A DNA stretch of 64,000 bases from Enterobacter hormaechei subsp. xiangfangensis (GCF_001729785.1 NZ_CP017183.1:3038001-3102000), one strand, 5' to 3'. Counted from the stretch's first letter, positions 49,484 through 60,449 are shown. Numbers and translations are program-made. Notes: generated from the sequence alone by a model not told the origin.

Positions 49484-50950
49484 TTATTTAAATCGTTCCG
49501 GGAAATCCATTTCACTGTAGCGAACGAAGCGTGTTCCTTTCGTCAGTTTGTAGCCAAACCAGATGATCAGGAACAGCGGAATGCCAATATAGGTGGCCGT
49601 GACGGCGCCCCAGTCAATGGTGTCCGCAAGGAAGGCCTCATAGTTCTGACCCAGGGTAATAATCAGGCACAGAACGAAGGCGAAGATCGGCCCCAGCGGG
49701 AAGAATCCTGACCGGTACGGCAGGTTATTCAGATCATGCCCCTGCTTGACGTACCCGCGACGGAAACGGTAGTGGCTGATGGCAATGCCCAGCCAGGCAA
49801 TGAAGCCCGTCATACCAGAGGTGTTCAGCAGCCACAGGTAGACCGTCTGGTTGCCGAACATGGAGGTCAGGAAACAGAGACCCGCAATCACCGTGGTCGC
49901 ATACAGCGCGTTGCGTGGCACGCCACCGCGAGACAGTTTCGAGAAAATACGCGGCGCTTTACCGTCGCAGGCCAGGGTGTAGAGCATGCGGGTGGAGGCG
50001 TACATCCCGGAGTTACCCGCAGACAGTACCGCCGTCAGGATCACCGCGTTCATCACCGCCGCCGCTGAGAGCAGACCCGCGTGCTGGAAGACCAGCGTGA
50101 ACGGGCTGACGCTGATGTCTTTTACGTCGTTACGCAGCAGGCTTGGGTCGGTATACGGAATGATCAGGCTGATAATCAGGATCGCGAACACATAGAACAG
50201 CAGGATACGCCAGAACACCTGACGCACCGCGCGCGGAATATTCTTCTCCGGGTTTTCGGATTCACCGGCCGCAATGCCAATCAACTCGGTACCCTGGAAG
50301 GAGAAGCCGACAATCATCGCCACGCCAATCATCGCCGAGAAGCCCCCGGCAAACGGCGCATCGCCTATTGTCCAGTTACTCCAGCCCGCCGGTTCAGCCC
50401 CTTTGAAAATACCAACGATCATCGCCACACCGACGACGATAAAGATGATGACGGTTGCCACTTTAATCAAAGAGAACCAGTATTCCGCTTCGCCGAAACC
50501 GCGCACGGAGATGTAGTTCAGCAGGAAGATGACCGCCAGGAACAGGGCGCTCCAGATCCAGCCGGGCGTGTCCGGGAACCACCAGGTCATTACCAGCTGT
50601 GCCGCGACGAGGTCAACGGCGATGGTCACCGCCCAGTTGTACCAATAGTTCCAGCCCAGAGCGAAGCCGAAGCCTTCCTCAACGTATTTTTGTCCGTAGG
50701 TCGAAAACGAACCAGACACCGGCATGTATGCCGCCAGTTCACCCAGGCTGGTCATCAGGAAGTAGACCATCAGGCCAATCAGGATATAAGAGAATAATGC
50801 CCCACCCGGGCCGGCTGCCGAAATCGTTGCGCCAGAGGCAACGAAAAGACCTGTACCGATTGAGCCGCCAATGGCGATCATCGTCAGGTGACGCGCCTTA
50901 AGTGCGCGACGTAGCGCGGGCGCTTGTGTGGTTTTAGTTTCTGAAACCAT
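49484..50950 (-). CDS. lysP: Lysine-specific permease LysP
   Basis: APC-family amino-acid permease of 488 residues with 12 membrane segments; LKARHLTMIAIGGSIGTGLFVASG is the family start. In E. coli LysP imports lysine and also restrains the CadC acid-stress regulator. ATG 50950 (MVSETKTTQ) matches E. coli; the frame extends 7 codons more. It is upstream-adjacent to yeiE on the same strand. Confidence 0.96.
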   Translation of the reverse strand: MVSETKTTQAPALRRALKARHLTMIAIGGSIGTGLFVASGATISAAGPGGALFSYILIGLMVYFLMTSLGELAAYMPVSGSFSTYGQKYVEEGFGFALGWNYWYNWAVTIAVDLVAAQLVMTWWFPDTPGWIWSALFLAVIFLLNYISVRGFGEAEYWFSLIKVATVIIFIVVGVAMIVGIFKGAEPAGWSNWTIGDAPFAGGFSAMIGVAMIVGFSFQGTELIGIAAGESENPEKNIPRAVRQVFWRILLFYVFAILIISLIIPYTDPSLLRNDVKDISVSPFTLVFQHAGLLSAAAVMNAVILTAVLSAGNSGMYASTRMLYTLACDGKAPRIFSKLSRGGVPRNALYATTVIAGLCFLTSMFGNQTVYLWLLNTSGMTGFIAWLGIAISHYRFRRGYVKQGHDLNNLPYRSGFFPLGPIFAFVLCLIITLGQNYEAFLADTIDWGAVTATYIGIPLFLIIWFGYKLTKGTRFVRYSEMDFPERFK

Positions 50951-51079
50951 GTGAAAATGCTGTCCATTCAATAAATGAGGCGCGATTGTAGCAGACGATC
51001 TGCGTTGCTTCCGGCAGAAATACTCAGTTATAAGAGAGCTTCATGACTCGGCCAGGATTATAAGTAAAGCATAATTTTT

Positions 51080-51117
51080 CCCTCTCCCCTTTGGGGAGAG
51101 GGCCAGGGTGAGGTGCG
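51080..51117. repeat. Dispersed palindromic element (CCCTCACCC-tagged), reversed copy
   Basis: TTTCCCTCTCCCC pairs with GGGGAGAGGG, followed by CCAGGGTGAGG, the reverse complement of the tag seen at 26904 and 29404. It lies between lysP and the 3' end of yeiE and, read leftward, ends in a run of Ts, so it may terminate yeiE. Confidence 0.72.
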
Positions 51118-51120
51118 CTT

Positions 51121-51987
51121 TTACATCTCGCAGTAGCGCAGAAAACGCTGGAGCGAGCTGGAAAGGTGTTTCTGACGATGATGGATGCACCACAGCGTGC
51201 GCACCAGCTTCGGCAGCGGAACGGGGATCTCAACCAGTGAGCCGGTTTCCAGCTGTTCGGCAATCACCCGTCGGGAAAGACAGCTAATGCCCAGACCATG
51301 GCGTACGGCATGCTTAATGGCCTCGGAGTTACCTAATTCCATCCCTAACTGGAACTGCGGTAGATGGGACAGCAGCAGATAATCGACAATCTCACGCGTG
51401 CCGGAGCCCTGCTCTCGCAGGATCCACTGCGCTTGCGCCAGCCGCTCCAGCGTGACCTCGCCCTGGAGTAAAGAAGAGGCCGGAGAGGCAAACACCACCA
51501 GCTCATCCTCCAGCCAGGGCTCCGCAATGATATCCACGTTGTGGCACGGCCCTTCGATAAGCCCGATGTCCACGCGGAAATCAATCACCGCGTTGATCAC
51601 GTCCTGGCTGTTGCCGACGCTCATCTCCAGCGGCAGGGTCGGAAAATCCCGGCGGTAGCGGGCAATCACTTCCGGCAGGATGTAGTTACCGATCGTGCTG
51701 CTAGCGTAGACGCGAATAGCGCCGTTGTCCTCGCGGAACAGCTGTTCGATCTCCGTCGCCTGCTCCAGTAAAGCCAGGGCACGCGGATACAGCAGGCGGC
51801 CATGTTCGTTCACCACCAGCCGCTTCCCTACCCTGTCGAAAAGCTGGACGCCCAGTTGCCCTTCAAGATCGGTCAAGGCCGCGCTAACGGCGGACTGCGA
51901 GAGCGCCAGCATTTGTGACGCCTGGGTTGTCGAGCCGCTTTTCAGCACCTCGGCAAAAACTTCCAGCTGACGCAATGTAATGTGCAT
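51121..51987 (-). CDS. yeiE: LysR-family regulator YeiE
   Basis: Regulator of 288 residues. The winged HTH is at residues 1-60 ([44 protein letters not shown]), followed by a substrate-binding domain. Work in Salmonella and Cronobacter links YeiE to sulphite response and control of the divergent yeiH. A 22-base dyad lies between the two start codons and is a candidate binding site. Confidence 0.94.
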   Translation of the reverse strand: MHITLRQLEVFAEVLKSGSTTQASQMLALSQSAVSAALTDLEGQLGVQLFDRVGKRLVVNEHGRLLYPRALALLEQATEIEQLFREDNGAIRVYASSTIGNYILPEVIARYRRDFPTLPLEMSVGNSQDVINAVIDFRVDIGLIEGPCHNVDIIAEPWLEDELVVFASPASSLLQGEVTLERLAQAQWILREQGSGTREIVDYLLLSHLPQFQLGMELGNSEAIKHAVRHGLGISCLSRRVIAEQLETGSLVEIPVPLPKLVRTLWCIHHRQKHLSSSLQRFLRYCEM

Positions 51988-52009
51988 GGTTGCTTACCAC
52001 TTATAAAGA

Positions 52010-52031
52010 TTGATTATAAATATATAATCAA
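52010..52031. promoter_or_regulatory. AT-rich dyad between yeiE and yeiH
   Basis: TTGATTATA and TATAATCAA form a perfect nine-base dyad with a four-base centre, 23 bases upstream of the yeiE start and 54 bases upstream of yeiH. It has the T-N11-A form expected for LysR-type regulators. Confidence 0.65.
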
Positions 52032-52084
52032 TTTTATTTTTAAGCCAGAGCGCCGTAACCTTTAGCCAGACAAAGGAGAAGGTT

Positions 52085-53131
52085 ATGTCAGAAATCACCT
52101 TACAACATCATCGTACAGTGTGGCACTTCGTGCCGGGTCTCGCGCTCAGCGCCGTGGTTACCGGCGTGGCCTTATGGGGTGGCAGTATACCGGCGGTTGC
52201 CGGTGCAGGGTTCAGCGCCCTGACGCTGGCCATTCTGCTCGGCATGGTGGTCGGGAACACCGTTTACCCGCACATCTGGAAACCCTGCGACGGCGGCGTG
52301 ATTTTCGCCAAGCAGCATTTATTACGTCTCGGGATCATCCTTTATGGCTTCCGTCTCACCTTTTCGCAGATTGCGGATGTGGGGGTCAGCGGGATTGCCA
52401 TTGACGTCCTGACCCTTTCGAGCACTTTTTTACTGGCGTGCTTTATCGGCCAGAAGATCTTTGGGCTGGACAAACAGACCAGCTGGCTGATCGGTGCGGG
52501 TAGCAGCATCTGCGGCGCGGCGGCGGTACTGGCAACAGAACCCGTCGTTAAAGCCGAAGCCAGTAAAGTCACGGTTGCCGTCGCGACGGTAGTTATCTTC
52601 GGTACGCTGGCGATCTTCCTGTATCCGGCCATGTATCCGCTGGTGGCGCACTGGTTTAGTCCGGAAACCTACGGCATTTATATCGGCTCAACCATGCACG
52701 AAGTGGCGCAGGTGGTGGCGGCAGGTCACGCCATTAACCCGGAAGCGGAAAACGCGGCGGTCATCGCCAAAATGCTGCGCGTGATGATGCTGGCCCCGTT
52801 CCTGATTTTCCTCGCGGCGCAGGTTAAACAGCTTGCTCCGGCAGGCGGCAGCGAGAAAAGCAAAATCACCATTCCGTGGTTTGCGATCCTGTTCATCGTG
52901 GTCGCTGTCTTCAACTCTTTCCACCTGCTGCCAAAAGCGATGGTGGATATGCTGGTCACGCTGGATACGGTCCTGCTGGCGATGGCAATGGCGGCGCTGG
53001 GCATCACCACGCACGTCAGCGCGCTGAAAAAAGCCGGGGCGAAACCGCTGCTGATGGCGCTGGTGCTGTTCATCTGGCTGATAGTTGGCGGCGGTGCGAT
53101 TAACCTTGCGGTACACAGCCTGTTGGCATAA
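52085..53131 (+). CDS. yeiH: Membrane protein YeiH (UPF0324, putative sulphur-anion exporter)
   Basis: Encodes 348 residues with about ten membrane segments. Family marks are [15 protein letters not shown] and the [24 protein letters not shown] stretch. The family is annotated as putative sulphate or sulphite exporters; direct transport data are limited. AAAGGAGAAGG precedes ATG 52085. It is divergent from its presumed regulator yeiE and followed by nfo. Confidence 0.93.
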   Translation: MSEITLQHHRTVWHFVPGLALSAVVTGVALWGGSIPAVAGAGFSALTLAILLGMVVGNTVYPHIWKPCDGGVIFAKQHLLRLGIILYGFRLTFSQIADVGVSGIAIDVLTLSSTFLLACFIGQKIFGLDKQTSWLIGAGSSICGAAAVLATEPVVKAEASKVTVAVATVVIFGTLAIFLYPAMYPLVAHWFSPETYGIYIGSTMHEVAQVVAAGHAINPEAENAAVIAKMLRVMMLAPFLIFLAAQVKQLAPAGGSEKSKITIPWFAILFIVVAVFNSFHLLPKAMVDMLVTLDTVLLAMAMAALGITTHVSALKKAGAKPLLMALVLFIWLIVGGGAINLAVHSLLA

Positions 53132-53195
53132 ACCATCTCGTCCTTCTCCTGTTAACCCGTTATCATAGGCATTTCGGGTTAACAGGAGTCTTTTT

Positions 53196-54053
53196 ATGAA
53201 ATATGTTGGAGCGCACGTCAGCGCTGCTGGTGGCCTTGCGAATGCCGCCATTCGCGCCGCCGAAATCGAGGCGACCGCTTTCGCCCTGTTCACCAAAAAC
53301 CAGCGCCAGTGGCGCGCAGCTCCCCTCACCGCGGAAGTGATTGATGACTTTAAAGCCGCCTGCGAGAAATACGGCTACGGGCCTGGCCAGATCCTTCCCC
53401 ATGACAGCTACCTCATTAACCTCGGTCACCCGGTTGCCGAGGCGCTGGAAAAATCCCGCGAAGCGTTCCTGGATGAGGTTCAGCGCTGTGAGCAACTGGG
53501 GCTAACGCTGCTGAATTTCCATCCCGGCAGCCATCTGATGCAAATCGACGAAGACGCCTGTCTGGCGCGCATCGCCGAGTCAATTAACATGACGCTGGAT
53601 AAAACCCAGGGCGTGACGGCAGTGATTGAGAATACCGCCGGTCAGGGCAGCAACCTCGGCTTTAAGTTTGAGCATCTGGCGGCGATCATCGACGGCGTGG
53701 AAGACAAATCCCGCGTGGGCGTGTGCATTGATACCTGCCACGCGTTTGCGGCCGGTTATGACCTGCGCACAACTGAGGCCACAAAAAATACCTTCGAGGA
53801 GTTCGAGCGTATTGTTGGTTTTAAATATCTTCGCGGTATGCACTTAAACGATGCGAAAAGCGCCTTTGGTAGTCGCGTTGACCGCCATCACAGCCTGGGC
53901 GAAGGCAACATCGGCCACGATGCGTTCCGCTTTATCATGCAGGACGCTCGCTTCGACGGTATTCCGATGGTGCTGGAAACCATCAATCCGGACATCTGGG
54001 CAGAAGAGATTGCCTGGCTGAAGGCACAGCAAACCGCTGAACAGGCGGCATAA
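53196..54053 (+). CDS. nfo: Endonuclease IV
   Basis: AP endonuclease of 285 residues that incises DNA at abasic and some oxidised sites. The three-zinc site residues lie in [56 protein letters not shown] and [16 protein letters not shown] precedes the start. A strong terminator follows. Length matches E. coli Nfo. Confidence 0.98.
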   Translation: MKYVGAHVSAAGGLANAAIRAAEIEATAFALFTKNQRQWRAAPLTAEVIDDFKAACEKYGYGPGQILPHDSYLINLGHPVAEALEKSREAFLDEVQRCEQLGLTLLNFHPGSHLMQIDEDACLARIAESINMTLDKTQGVTAVIENTAGQGSNLGFKFEHLAAIIDGVEDKSRVGVCIDTCHAFAAGYDLRTTEATKNTFEEFERIVGFKYLRGMHLNDAKSAFGSRVDRHHSLGEGNIGHDAFRFIMQDARFDGIPMVLETINPDIWAEEIAWLKAQQTAEQAA

Positions 54054-54089
54054 AAAAAGCCGGGTTGCATTAGCACCCGGCTTTTTTAT
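54053..54089. terminator. Terminator between nfo and fruA
   Basis: AAAGCCGGGTG pairs with CACCCGGCTTT, flanked by runs of A and T, so it works for both convergent transcripts. Confidence 0.93.
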
Positions 54090-54099
54090 TGCTTACCGC

Positions 54100-55785
54100 T
54101 TACGCTGCTTTCGCCACAACTTCCGCTTCCGGACGTTTCAGCACCGCGTAAGAGAGGCCCGCCACCAGCGTACCGGCAACAATCGCCAGCAGATAACCCA
54201 GCACCGGCGTGATGGCGCCAGGGATCAGCAGGACAAACAGACCGCCGTGCGGCGCCATCAGTTTCGCACCTACGGCCATGGAGATAGCCCCCGTCACCGC
54301 ACCACCCACGATACAGCACGGCAGAACACGCATTGGATCGCGCGCCGCAAACGGAATTGCGCCTTCGGTGATGAAGCACAGGCCCAGCACCAGCGCAGCT
54401 TTACCGCCTTCCTGCTGCGTTTTATCGAACTTACGACGGGCAATGATCGTCGCCAGGCCAAGCGCCAGCGGTGGCACCATACCTGCCGCCATGATCGCCG
54501 CCATCGGCGCGTAGGTCTGGGTACTCAGCAGGCCAACGCCAAACGCATATGCCGCTTTGTTCACCGGACCACCCATGTCGGTACACATCATACCGCCGAG
54601 GATTGCGCCCAGCAGCACCGCGTTCGCCGTCCCCATGGTTTGCAGCCAGTGGGTCAGACCTTCCAGAATGCCCGCGACCGGCTTACCGATCAGGTAAATC
54701 ATCGCCAGACCGACCACCAGGCTGGAAATCAGCGGGATGATCAGGATAGGCTTCAGCGCTTCCATGCTCTGCGGCAGCTTCAGCTTCGAGCTGATCAGCT
54801 TCGCCACATAACCGGCGAGGAAACCGGCAATGATACCGCCGATAAAGCCAGAACCGGTGCTCACGGCCAGCATACCGCCGATAAGACCCGGCGTCAGACC
54901 CGGACGGTCAGCAATGGAGAAGGCGATAAAGCCCGCCAGCACTGGCACCATCAGCGCAAACGCGGAGCCGCCGCCAATCTGCATCAACGCGGCCGCCAGC
55001 GTGCCCGGCTCTTTAAACGCCTCGATACCAAAGGCGAAGGAGAGCGCAATACACAGGCCGCCCGCCACCACCATCGGCAGCATGTAGGACACGCCGGTCA
55101 GCAGGTGACGATACGCACCCGCAGACTCTTTTTTCCCTTCAGTCGCAGTTTTAGCCGCACCGGTTGCCTGATACGGTTTGGCTTCTGCCAGCGCCTTATC
55201 AAACTCCTGCGCGGTCTTCTTCAGCGCCAGGCCGGTAGAGGTACGGTACATCGGCTTGCCGGCAAACTTCGCCAGATCCACTTCGATATCCGCCGCCACA
55301 ATCACCAGATCGGCTTCCGCCACCTCTTCAGGCGTGATGGCATTGCCCGCGCCAACAGAGCCGCGAGTTTCAACCTTCACCCACCAGCCACGTTTTTTCG
55401 CTTCGGTTTCAATGGCTTCAGCCGCCATAAAGGTGTGCGCCACACCTGTCGGGCAGGCCGTTACCGCAACAATGCGTTTCGGCCCAACGGCGGCAACCGG
55501 CGCCGCCTCAACAGGTGCGCTGTAAACCGTCGCATGACCTTTTGCTTCGCTCAGAAACAGTTCAGGATGTGCCACCGCGCGATTAATATCACCCAGCCAC
55601 ACTTTTTTGCCGTTCAGGGCGCTGTCAGCGGGGATTTTGTCGCCCAGAACAATCGCCATTTCAGCATCACCCGGGTTATCAATGATATCCAGGTGCGCTT
55701 TTTGTGCCGCCGCGCCCAGCAGGGTCTTCGCCATATAGGCACGAGCCTGTCCGAGACCGGAGTCAATGATCAGCAGCGTTTTCAT
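54100..55785 (-). CDS. fruA: PTS fructose transporter subunit EIIB'BC
   Basis: Membrane component of 561 residues that imports fructose as fructose 1-phosphate. An N-terminal EIIB' domain without the active Cys (residues 1-100) precedes the active EIIB with CPTGVAHTFMAAEAIE, then the EIIC membrane domain (from about 225) with GGMMCTDMGGPVNKAAYAFG. This is the usual E. coli layout. It is last in fruBKA. Confidence 0.97.
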   Translation of the reverse strand: MKTLLIIDSGLGQARAYMAKTLLGAAAQKAHLDIIDNPGDAEMAIVLGDKIPADSALNGKKVWLGDINRAVAHPELFLSEAKGHATVYSAPVEAAPVAAVGPKRIVAVTACPTGVAHTFMAAEAIETEAKKRGWWVKVETRGSVGAGNAITPEEVAEADLVIVAADIEVDLAKFAGKPMYRTSTGLALKKTAQEFDKALAEAKPYQATGAAKTATEGKKESAGAYRHLLTGVSYMLPMVVAGGLCIALSFAFGIEAFKEPGTLAAALMQIGGGSAFALMVPVLAGFIAFSIADRPGLTPGLIGGMLAVSTGSGFIGGIIAGFLAGYVAKLISSKLKLPQSMEALKPILIIPLISSLVVGLAMIYLIGKPVAGILEGLTHWLQTMGTANAVLLGAILGGMMCTDMGGPVNKAAYAFGVGLLSTQTYAPMAAIMAAGMVPPLALGLATIIARRKFDKTQQEGGKAALVLGLCFITEGAIPFAARDPMRVLPCCIVGGAVTGAISMAVGAKLMAPHGGLFVLLIPGAITPVLGYLLAIVAGTLVAGLSYAVLKRPEAEVVAKAA

Positions 55786-55801
55786 TATTCCTCTCCTGCT
55801 G

Positions 55802-56740
55802 TTAGTTAAAAGGTTTTAAGTCAACGCGCGCCATCATCGCGGCTAACTGGGTACGATCGGTAATACCGACATTGCTCTGGCTCACGGCCAGGGCCGCAAC
55901 GGCGGTAGCAAGACGTAAGGTATGTTCACTGGATTCGCGCATCAGCAGACCGTAGATCAGACCGCCAACCATCGAATCCCCGGCACCCACGGTGCTGACC
56001 ACCTCCATTGAAGGCGGTTTGGCAATCCATTCCCCGGAGGCGTTAACCCACAGGGCACCTTCTGCACCCAGCGAAATCACCACGTGAGCGATACCCTGCT
56101 CGCGCAGCGCATGGGCAGCGTCAATCACATCCTTTAATTCTGGCAGCTTACGGCCCGCCCAGATCTCCAGTTCGCGGCGATTAGGCTTAACCAGCCACGG
56201 AGAGGCTTTCAGACCGGCGACCAGCGCGTCGCGGCTGCTGTCGAAAATAATGCACGGGCACTGGCTGCGCAGGCGCGTCATCCAGTCGGTGAACGCTTCC
56301 GGGCTGACGCCGGAGGGCAGACTGCCGCTGACGCACACCATGTCAAACTGGCCCAGCCAGCTCAGGGAATCGGCAACAAAGCGCTCCCAGTCAGCCGGGG
56401 TCACTTCGAAGCCGGAGAAGTTCAGATCGGTCACTTCACCGTCTTTCTCGGTCAGCTTAACGTTAATGCGGGTACGGCCCTGCACAACCTGAAAACGGTT
56501 GGCGATGCCCAACTCGCTGAACAGCTGCTGAAAACCGTCCTGGTTGTCTTTACCGAGGAAGCCGCCAACGGTGACGTCGATGCCGAGATCTTTCAGCACT
56601 TTCGCCACGTTAATGCCTTTCCCTGCGGCATGCAGGCCGGTCGTCCGCACCAGGTTAACTTCGCCACGCTCAATTTCCGGGCAGAACCCCACCAGATCGT
56701 AAGCCGGGTTCAGCGTAATGGTCGCAACACGTCTGCTCAT
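55802..56740 (-). CDS. fruK: 1-phosphofructokinase
   Basis: PfkB-family kinase of 312 residues that converts fructose 1-phosphate to fructose 1,6-bisphosphate. The first PfkB motif is in GLHAAGKGINVAKVLKDLG and the second, with the catalytic Asp, is VSTVGAGDSMVGGLIYG. Its ATG overlaps the fruB stop (TAATG), and fruA follows 16 bases later. Confidence 0.97.
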   Translation of the reverse strand: MSRRVATITLNPAYDLVGFCPEIERGEVNLVRTTGLHAAGKGINVAKVLKDLGIDVTVGGFLGKDNQDGFQQLFSELGIANRFQVVQGRTRINVKLTEKDGEVTDLNFSGFEVTPADWERFVADSLSWLGQFDMVCVSGSLPSGVSPEAFTDWMTRLRSQCPCIIFDSSRDALVAGLKASPWLVKPNRRELEIWAGRKLPELKDVIDAAHALREQGIAHVVISLGAEGALWVNASGEWIAKPPSMEVVSTVGAGDSMVGGLIYGLLMRESSEHTLRLATAVAALAVSQSNVGITDRTQLAAMMARVDLKPFN

Positions 56741-57870
56741 TATGCGCCCTCCCCCAGACCAGCCGCGATGGCGTCGCCAATCGCTTTCAGCGCCTGTTCA
56801 GCATCCGCACCCTGCGCGGTAAAGCGCAGACGATGGCCTTTCTTCACGCCCAGCGCGACAACTTTCATCAGGCTACGCCCGTTGGCTGGTTTACCCGAAC
56901 CGTCCAGATTGGTCACGGTGATCTCACTTTCAAATTGTTTAATGGTATTCACCAGCATGGTGCCCGGACGGGCATGCAGGCCATGTTCGTTACGCACCAC
57001 GTACTCTGCGCTCAGCAGGTCATCCGTCAGCGCATCGTCGCTGGTCAGCAGAGCCAGCACCGTCGCCGCGTCTGCGTTCAGCAGTTTTTCAGCTTTATTG
57101 TTCAGCAGCAGATCGCCCAGACGCTTCAGCACGGAAACCGGCTGATCGTCAGTCATGGCAACCGTTACCAGCATCGCGGCGCGTTCGCCGTCGGTCTCAA
57201 AGGCAACCGCAGCACGGCTGACCGCGATAGCGCTGCGCAGGTTACCTTCAGCGCTGTCGTTCAGCCAGATGCCCTGCCCCAGGTTTAATGGCTTATCATT
57301 GATTGCGCGCGTCACAAAAGCGGTATCCGCCGCACCGACCTCTTTCAGGCGAGCCGCATTCAGCGCCTGGAGCGTTACCAGATCGGACGCAACGACGTCC
57401 AGCGTCAGGGTTTCATTATCCAGCTTCAGCGCTTCGCTCTGTTTTTCGCCCATCAGTAGGGCACGCAGTTCTTCAGCAGTGGTGGCGGATTTAAGCTGTT
57501 CCGCGACGGCATCATCACTCAGCACGTGCGTCAGCTGACGCAGCAGGCCCAGGTGTTCGTCACCGCTGGCCGCGATGCCGATCGCCACATAAGCCACCTG
57601 ACCCTCGCCCCACAGCACGCCCTGCGGGAACTGGAAGACCTGCACACCGGTTTTCAGCACCTGATCGCGGGTGTCCGTGGTGCCGTGCGGAATTGCAATA
57701 CCGTTACCGAGGAAGGTGGAGGTCTGCTGTTCACGCGCCAGCATGCCGTTGACGTAGCCGTCAGCCACGTTGCCAGCCTGCACGAGCGCAGCGGCGACCT
57801 GGCGAATAGCCTCTTCTTTATTCCCGGCCTGTTCGCCCGGGTGAATATCCTGAACAGATAACTGGAACAT
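56740..57870 (-). CDS. fruB: Fructose PTS diphosphoryl transfer protein FruB
   Basis: Soluble PTS protein of 376 residues that combines EIIA-Fru and an HPr domain (FPr). The EIIA His is in [14 protein letters not shown] (about residue 62). A central linker module precedes the C-terminal HPr-like domain with [14 protein letters not shown] and the phospho-His. First gene of the operon; two Cra sites lie upstream. Confidence 0.97.
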   Translation of the reverse strand: MFQLSVQDIHPGEQAGNKEEAIRQVAAALVQAGNVADGYVNGMLAREQQTSTFLGNGIAIPHGTTDTRDQVLKTGVQVFQFPQGVLWGEGQVAYVAIGIAASGDEHLGLLRQLTHVLSDDAVAEQLKSATTAEELRALLMGEKQSEALKLDNETLTLDVVASDLVTLQALNAARLKEVGAADTAFVTRAINDKPLNLGQGIWLNDSAEGNLRSAIAVSRAAVAFETDGERAAMLVTVAMTDDQPVSVLKRLGDLLLNNKAEKLLNADAATVLALLTSDDALTDDLLSAEYVVRNEHGLHARPGTMLVNTIKQFESEITVTNLDGSGKPANGRSLMKVVALGVKKGHRLRFTAQGADAEQALKAIGDAIAAGLGEGA

Positions 57871-57891
57871 GATTCTCCTCTCCTGCTGAAA

Positions 57892-57906
57892 TTGAATCGT
57901 TTCAGC
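57892..57906. promoter_or_regulatory. Cra (FruR) operator 1
   Basis: Read on the minus strand, GCTGAAACGATTCAA fits the Cra consensus GCTGAAACGTTTCA with one change. It lies 22 bases before the fruB start codon. Confidence 0.85.
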
Positions 57907-57957
57907 TTAACTGAGAAAATAGGCGCTAACCTGCTTCTTCAGGACATGCAAGATAGC

Positions 57958-57972
57958 GCTGAAACGTTTCAA
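57958..57972. promoter_or_regulatory. Cra (FruR) operator 2
   Basis: GCTGAAACGTTTCAA is a perfect Cra site. With operator 1 (centres 66 bases apart) it reproduces the double-operator arrangement of the E. coli fru operon, induced by fructose 1-phosphate. Confidence 0.92.
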
Positions 57973-58228
57973 GAAGTCTTGTCTTTTCTACAAAAGGTTG
58001 CAAGAAAAGTTACATTTCTTGTTGCAGAATTTAGAAGTGCAGCACATTTCTTCTTCAGTTCAGGGGATTTTGTTGATGTTCAGCAAACAGGTTCAGCACG
58101 CTTCAGCGAGGCGGCGCGAAAGTGAAATGCCATTTTGATTTTTTGTAGCAATCTTGACTTTACCCTCTGTTTATTTAATGACGGGCGGCGTAAACTCCGC
58201 CTCTCTCTGTTACTCGCAAAGACTGAAC

Positions 58229-59410
58229 ATGCATAACACCCCCGCTGCCGCCTCACCAAAGCCCTTTGATTTGACGTCAACGGCGTTTTTGATCGTTGCT
58301 TTCCTCACCGGTATTGCCGGTGCGTTACAAACGCCTACGCTGAGCCTCTTTCTGACCAACGAAGTCCACGCCCGCCCGGCGATGGTTGGCTTCTTCTTTA
58401 CCGGGAGCGCCATCATTGGCATTTTTGTCAGCCAGTTTCTTGCCGGTCGTTCAGACCGCAAAGGCGATCGCAAAAGCCTGATCGTTTTTTGCTGCCTGCT
58501 CGGGGTATTTGCCTGCCTGCTGTTTGCCTGGAACCGTAACTACTTCATTCTGCTGTTCGTGGGCGTCTTCCTGAGCAGCTTCGGCTCGACCGCCAACCCG
58601 CAGATGTTCGCCCTTGCCCGCGAGCATGCCGACCACACCGGGCGGGAAGCGGTGATGTTCAGCTCGATACTGCGCGCGCAGGTGTCGCTGGCGTGGGTGA
58701 TTGGCCCCCCGCTTGCCTACGCGCTGGCGATGGGTTTTGGCTTTACGGTGATGTACCTCAGCGCAGCCGTGGCCTTCGTGGTATGCGGCGCGATGGTCTG
58801 GTTCTTCCTGCCCTCCATGCGTAAAGAGCCGAAAGTGGCGACTGGTACGCTGGAAGCTCCGCGACGCAACCGCCGCGACGCACTGCTGTTATTCATTATC
58901 TGTACGCTGATGTGGGGAACGAACAGCCTCTATATCATTAATATGCCGCTGTTTATTATTGATGAGCTGCATCTGCCGGAGAAGCTGGCCGGGATCATGA
59001 TGGGAACCGCCGCGGGGCTTGAGATCCCCACCATGCTGATTGCGGGCTATTACGCGAAGCGCTTCGGCAAGCGCTTTTTGATGCGCGTCGCCGCCGTAGC
59101 CGGGCTGCTGTTTTATGTCGGTATGCTGACGGTTCATACGCCAGCCCTGCTTCTGGCTTTACAGCTGCTGAACGCCATTTACATCGGTATTCTGGCCGGT
59201 ATCGGCATGCTCTACTTTCAGGACCTGATGCCGGGTCAGGCAGGCTCTGCCACCACCCTTTATACGAATACCACCCGCGTGGGCTGGATTATTGCAGGCT
59301 CACTGGCGGGCGTTGTGGCTGAAATCTGGAACTATCATACGGTGTTCTGGATTGCGCTGGTGATGTGCGTCATGACGCTGAGCTGCCTGACGCGGATCAA
59401 AGACGTTTAA
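58229..59410 (+). CDS. setB: Sugar efflux transporter SetB
   Basis: MFS exporter of 393 residues with 12 membrane segments, same length as E. coli SetB, which exports lactose and glucose-type sugars. Family marks are [33 protein letters not shown] and [23 protein letters not shown] 58229 is chosen over the earlier in-frame start at 58154 by similarity. The last 4 bases overlap the end of yeiW on the other strand. Confidence 0.95.
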   Translation: MHNTPAAASPKPFDLTSTAFLIVAFLTGIAGALQTPTLSLFLTNEVHARPAMVGFFFTGSAIIGIFVSQFLAGRSDRKGDRKSLIVFCCLLGVFACLLFAWNRNYFILLFVGVFLSSFGSTANPQMFALAREHADHTGREAVMFSSILRAQVSLAWVIGPPLAYALAMGFGFTVMYLSAAVAFVVCGAMVWFFLPSMRKEPKVATGTLEAPRRNRRDALLLFIICTLMWGTNSLYIINMPLFIIDELHLPEKLAGIMMGTAAGLEIPTMLIAGYYAKRFGKRFLMRVAAVAGLLFYVGMLTVHTPALLLALQLLNAIYIGILAGIGMLYFQDLMPGQAGSATTLYTNTTRVGWIIAGSLAGVVAEIWNYHTVFWIALVMCVMTLSCLTRIKDV

Positions 59411-59661
59411 GGCGCGGTGAGCGCTTCCAGCTCAAGCAGATAAGTGATGGCCTGCTGCCGCGTACTGCCGCACATTTCGGCGGTTGGCTGGAGCCCGGAG
59501 CACACCTTCGGGCGCAGGGGCGAGCCAAAGATCATGCACAGGTTAGTGTCAGAGAGCTGAACGCAGCGGGTATTGGCAGGCTTGCCCTCCGGCATGCCTG
59601 GAATGGGGCTTGAGATGGACGGTGCGGTACAGCACGCGCCACAGTCGGAACGACAATCCAT
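59407..59661 (-). CDS. yeiW: Cys-rich protein YeiW (UPF0153)
   Basis: Encodes 84 residues with eight cysteines, beginning [17 protein letters not shown] with the CxxxCxxCC cluster of the UPF0153 (YkgJ-like) metal-binding family. Length and sequence match E. coli YeiW. The role is unknown; a zinc or Fe-S centre is plausible. The frame extends 17 codons upstream to 59712, but ATG 59661 matches the family. Confidence 0.9.
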   Translation of the reverse strand: MDCRSDCGACCTAPSISSPIPGMPEGKPANTRCVQLSDTNLCMIFGSPLRPKVCSGLQPTAEMCGSTRQQAITYLLELEALTAP

Positions 59662-59825
59662 ACATGCTCTCTGTTGGTGGCAGATGCCCGCGCAGTCGGG
59701 CATTGCGCGCACAGTAACACCTTTTATGTATTGATAGCAAAACCCACGAATTCCGCTTGCCTGAAAGGCCGCGCGCGAGTAATTTGGCGCGATATTTTTT
59801 ACCTCCCGTAAACAGGATTACTGCA

Positions 59826-60398
59826 ATGCCAAGAGCGAACGAAATTAAGAAAGGTATGGTACTGAATTACAACGGCAAACTGCTGATTGTGAAAGATATC
59901 GACATTCAGGCACCCAGCGCCCGTGGCGCAGCAACGCTGTACAAAATGCGTTTCTCCGATGTCCGCACCGGCCTGAAAGTGGAAGAACGTTTTAAAGGCG
60001 ACGATATCGTCGATACCGTAACCCTGACCCGTCGCTACGTTGATTTTTCCTACATTGACGGCAACGAATACGTGTTCATGGATAAAGAAGATTACACCCC
60101 GTATATCTTCACCAAAGATCAGATCGAAGAAGAGCTGCTGTTTATTCCTGAAGGTGGAATGCCGGACATGCAGGTGCTGACCTGGGATGGCGTGCTGCTG
60201 GCGCTGGAGCTGCCGCAGACAGTTGATCTGGAAATCGTTGAAACGGCACCGGGCATCAAAGGCGCGTCTGCAAGTGCGCGTAACAAACCGGCTACCCTGA
60301 CTACCGGTCTGGTCGTACAGGTGCCAGAGTACCTGTCGGCGGGCGAGAAAATCCGTATCCATATCGAAGAAAAACGCTATATGGGTCGTGCTGACTGA
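59826..60398 (+). CDS. efpL: Elongation factor P-like protein EfpL (YeiP)
   Basis: EF-P paralogue of 190 residues that assists ribosomes at difficult (for example proline-containing) motifs. Three beta-barrel domains: residues 1-65 with the tip loop [25 protein letters not shown] shortened by the page limit here to its core APSARG; the tip carries Arg at the position where EF-P has the modified Lys. ATG 59826 after AACAGGA gives the known length; the frame starts at 59757. Confidence 0.95.
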   Translation: MPRANEIKKGMVLNYNGKLLIVKDIDIQAPSARGAATLYKMRFSDVRTGLKVEERFKGDDIVDTVTLTRRYVDFSYIDGNEYVFMDKEDYTPYIFTKDQIEEELLFIPEGGMPDMQVLTWDGVLLALELPQTVDLEIVETAPGIKGASASARNKPATLTTGLVVQVPEYLSAGEKIRIHIEEKRYMGRAD

Positions 60399-60408
60399 TT
60401 GTGGCATT

Positions 60409-60442
60409 TGCCGGGTGGCGGCTACGCCTTACCCGGCCTACA
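60409..60442. repeat. REP palindrome left of the efpL terminator
   Basis: TGCCGGGTGGCGGCTACGCC followed by TTACCCGGCCTAC forms a REP stem. With the reversed copy at 60477 it brackets the terminator symmetrically. Confidence 0.8.
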
Positions 60443-60449
60443 AAAACAC

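Larger units (their letters stand above)
57871..58228. other. Divergent control region of fruBKA and setB
   Basis: No gene is credible here; an open frame at 57892-58125 covers the Cra operators and has no ribosome-binding site. The left part holds two Cra sites, the right part an AT-rich stretch that should contain the setB promoter. Confidence 0.6.

Noticed and set aside
54247..55809. 520-codon open frame on the plus strand
   Set aside because: It lies antisense to fruA, whose PTS motifs are clear. It has no ribosome-binding site and its product is rich in Arg, His and Gln, as expected for the reverse of a GC-rich gene.
57892..58125. 77-codon frame upstream of fruB
   Set aside because: It overlaps both Cra operators and has no ribosome-binding site.
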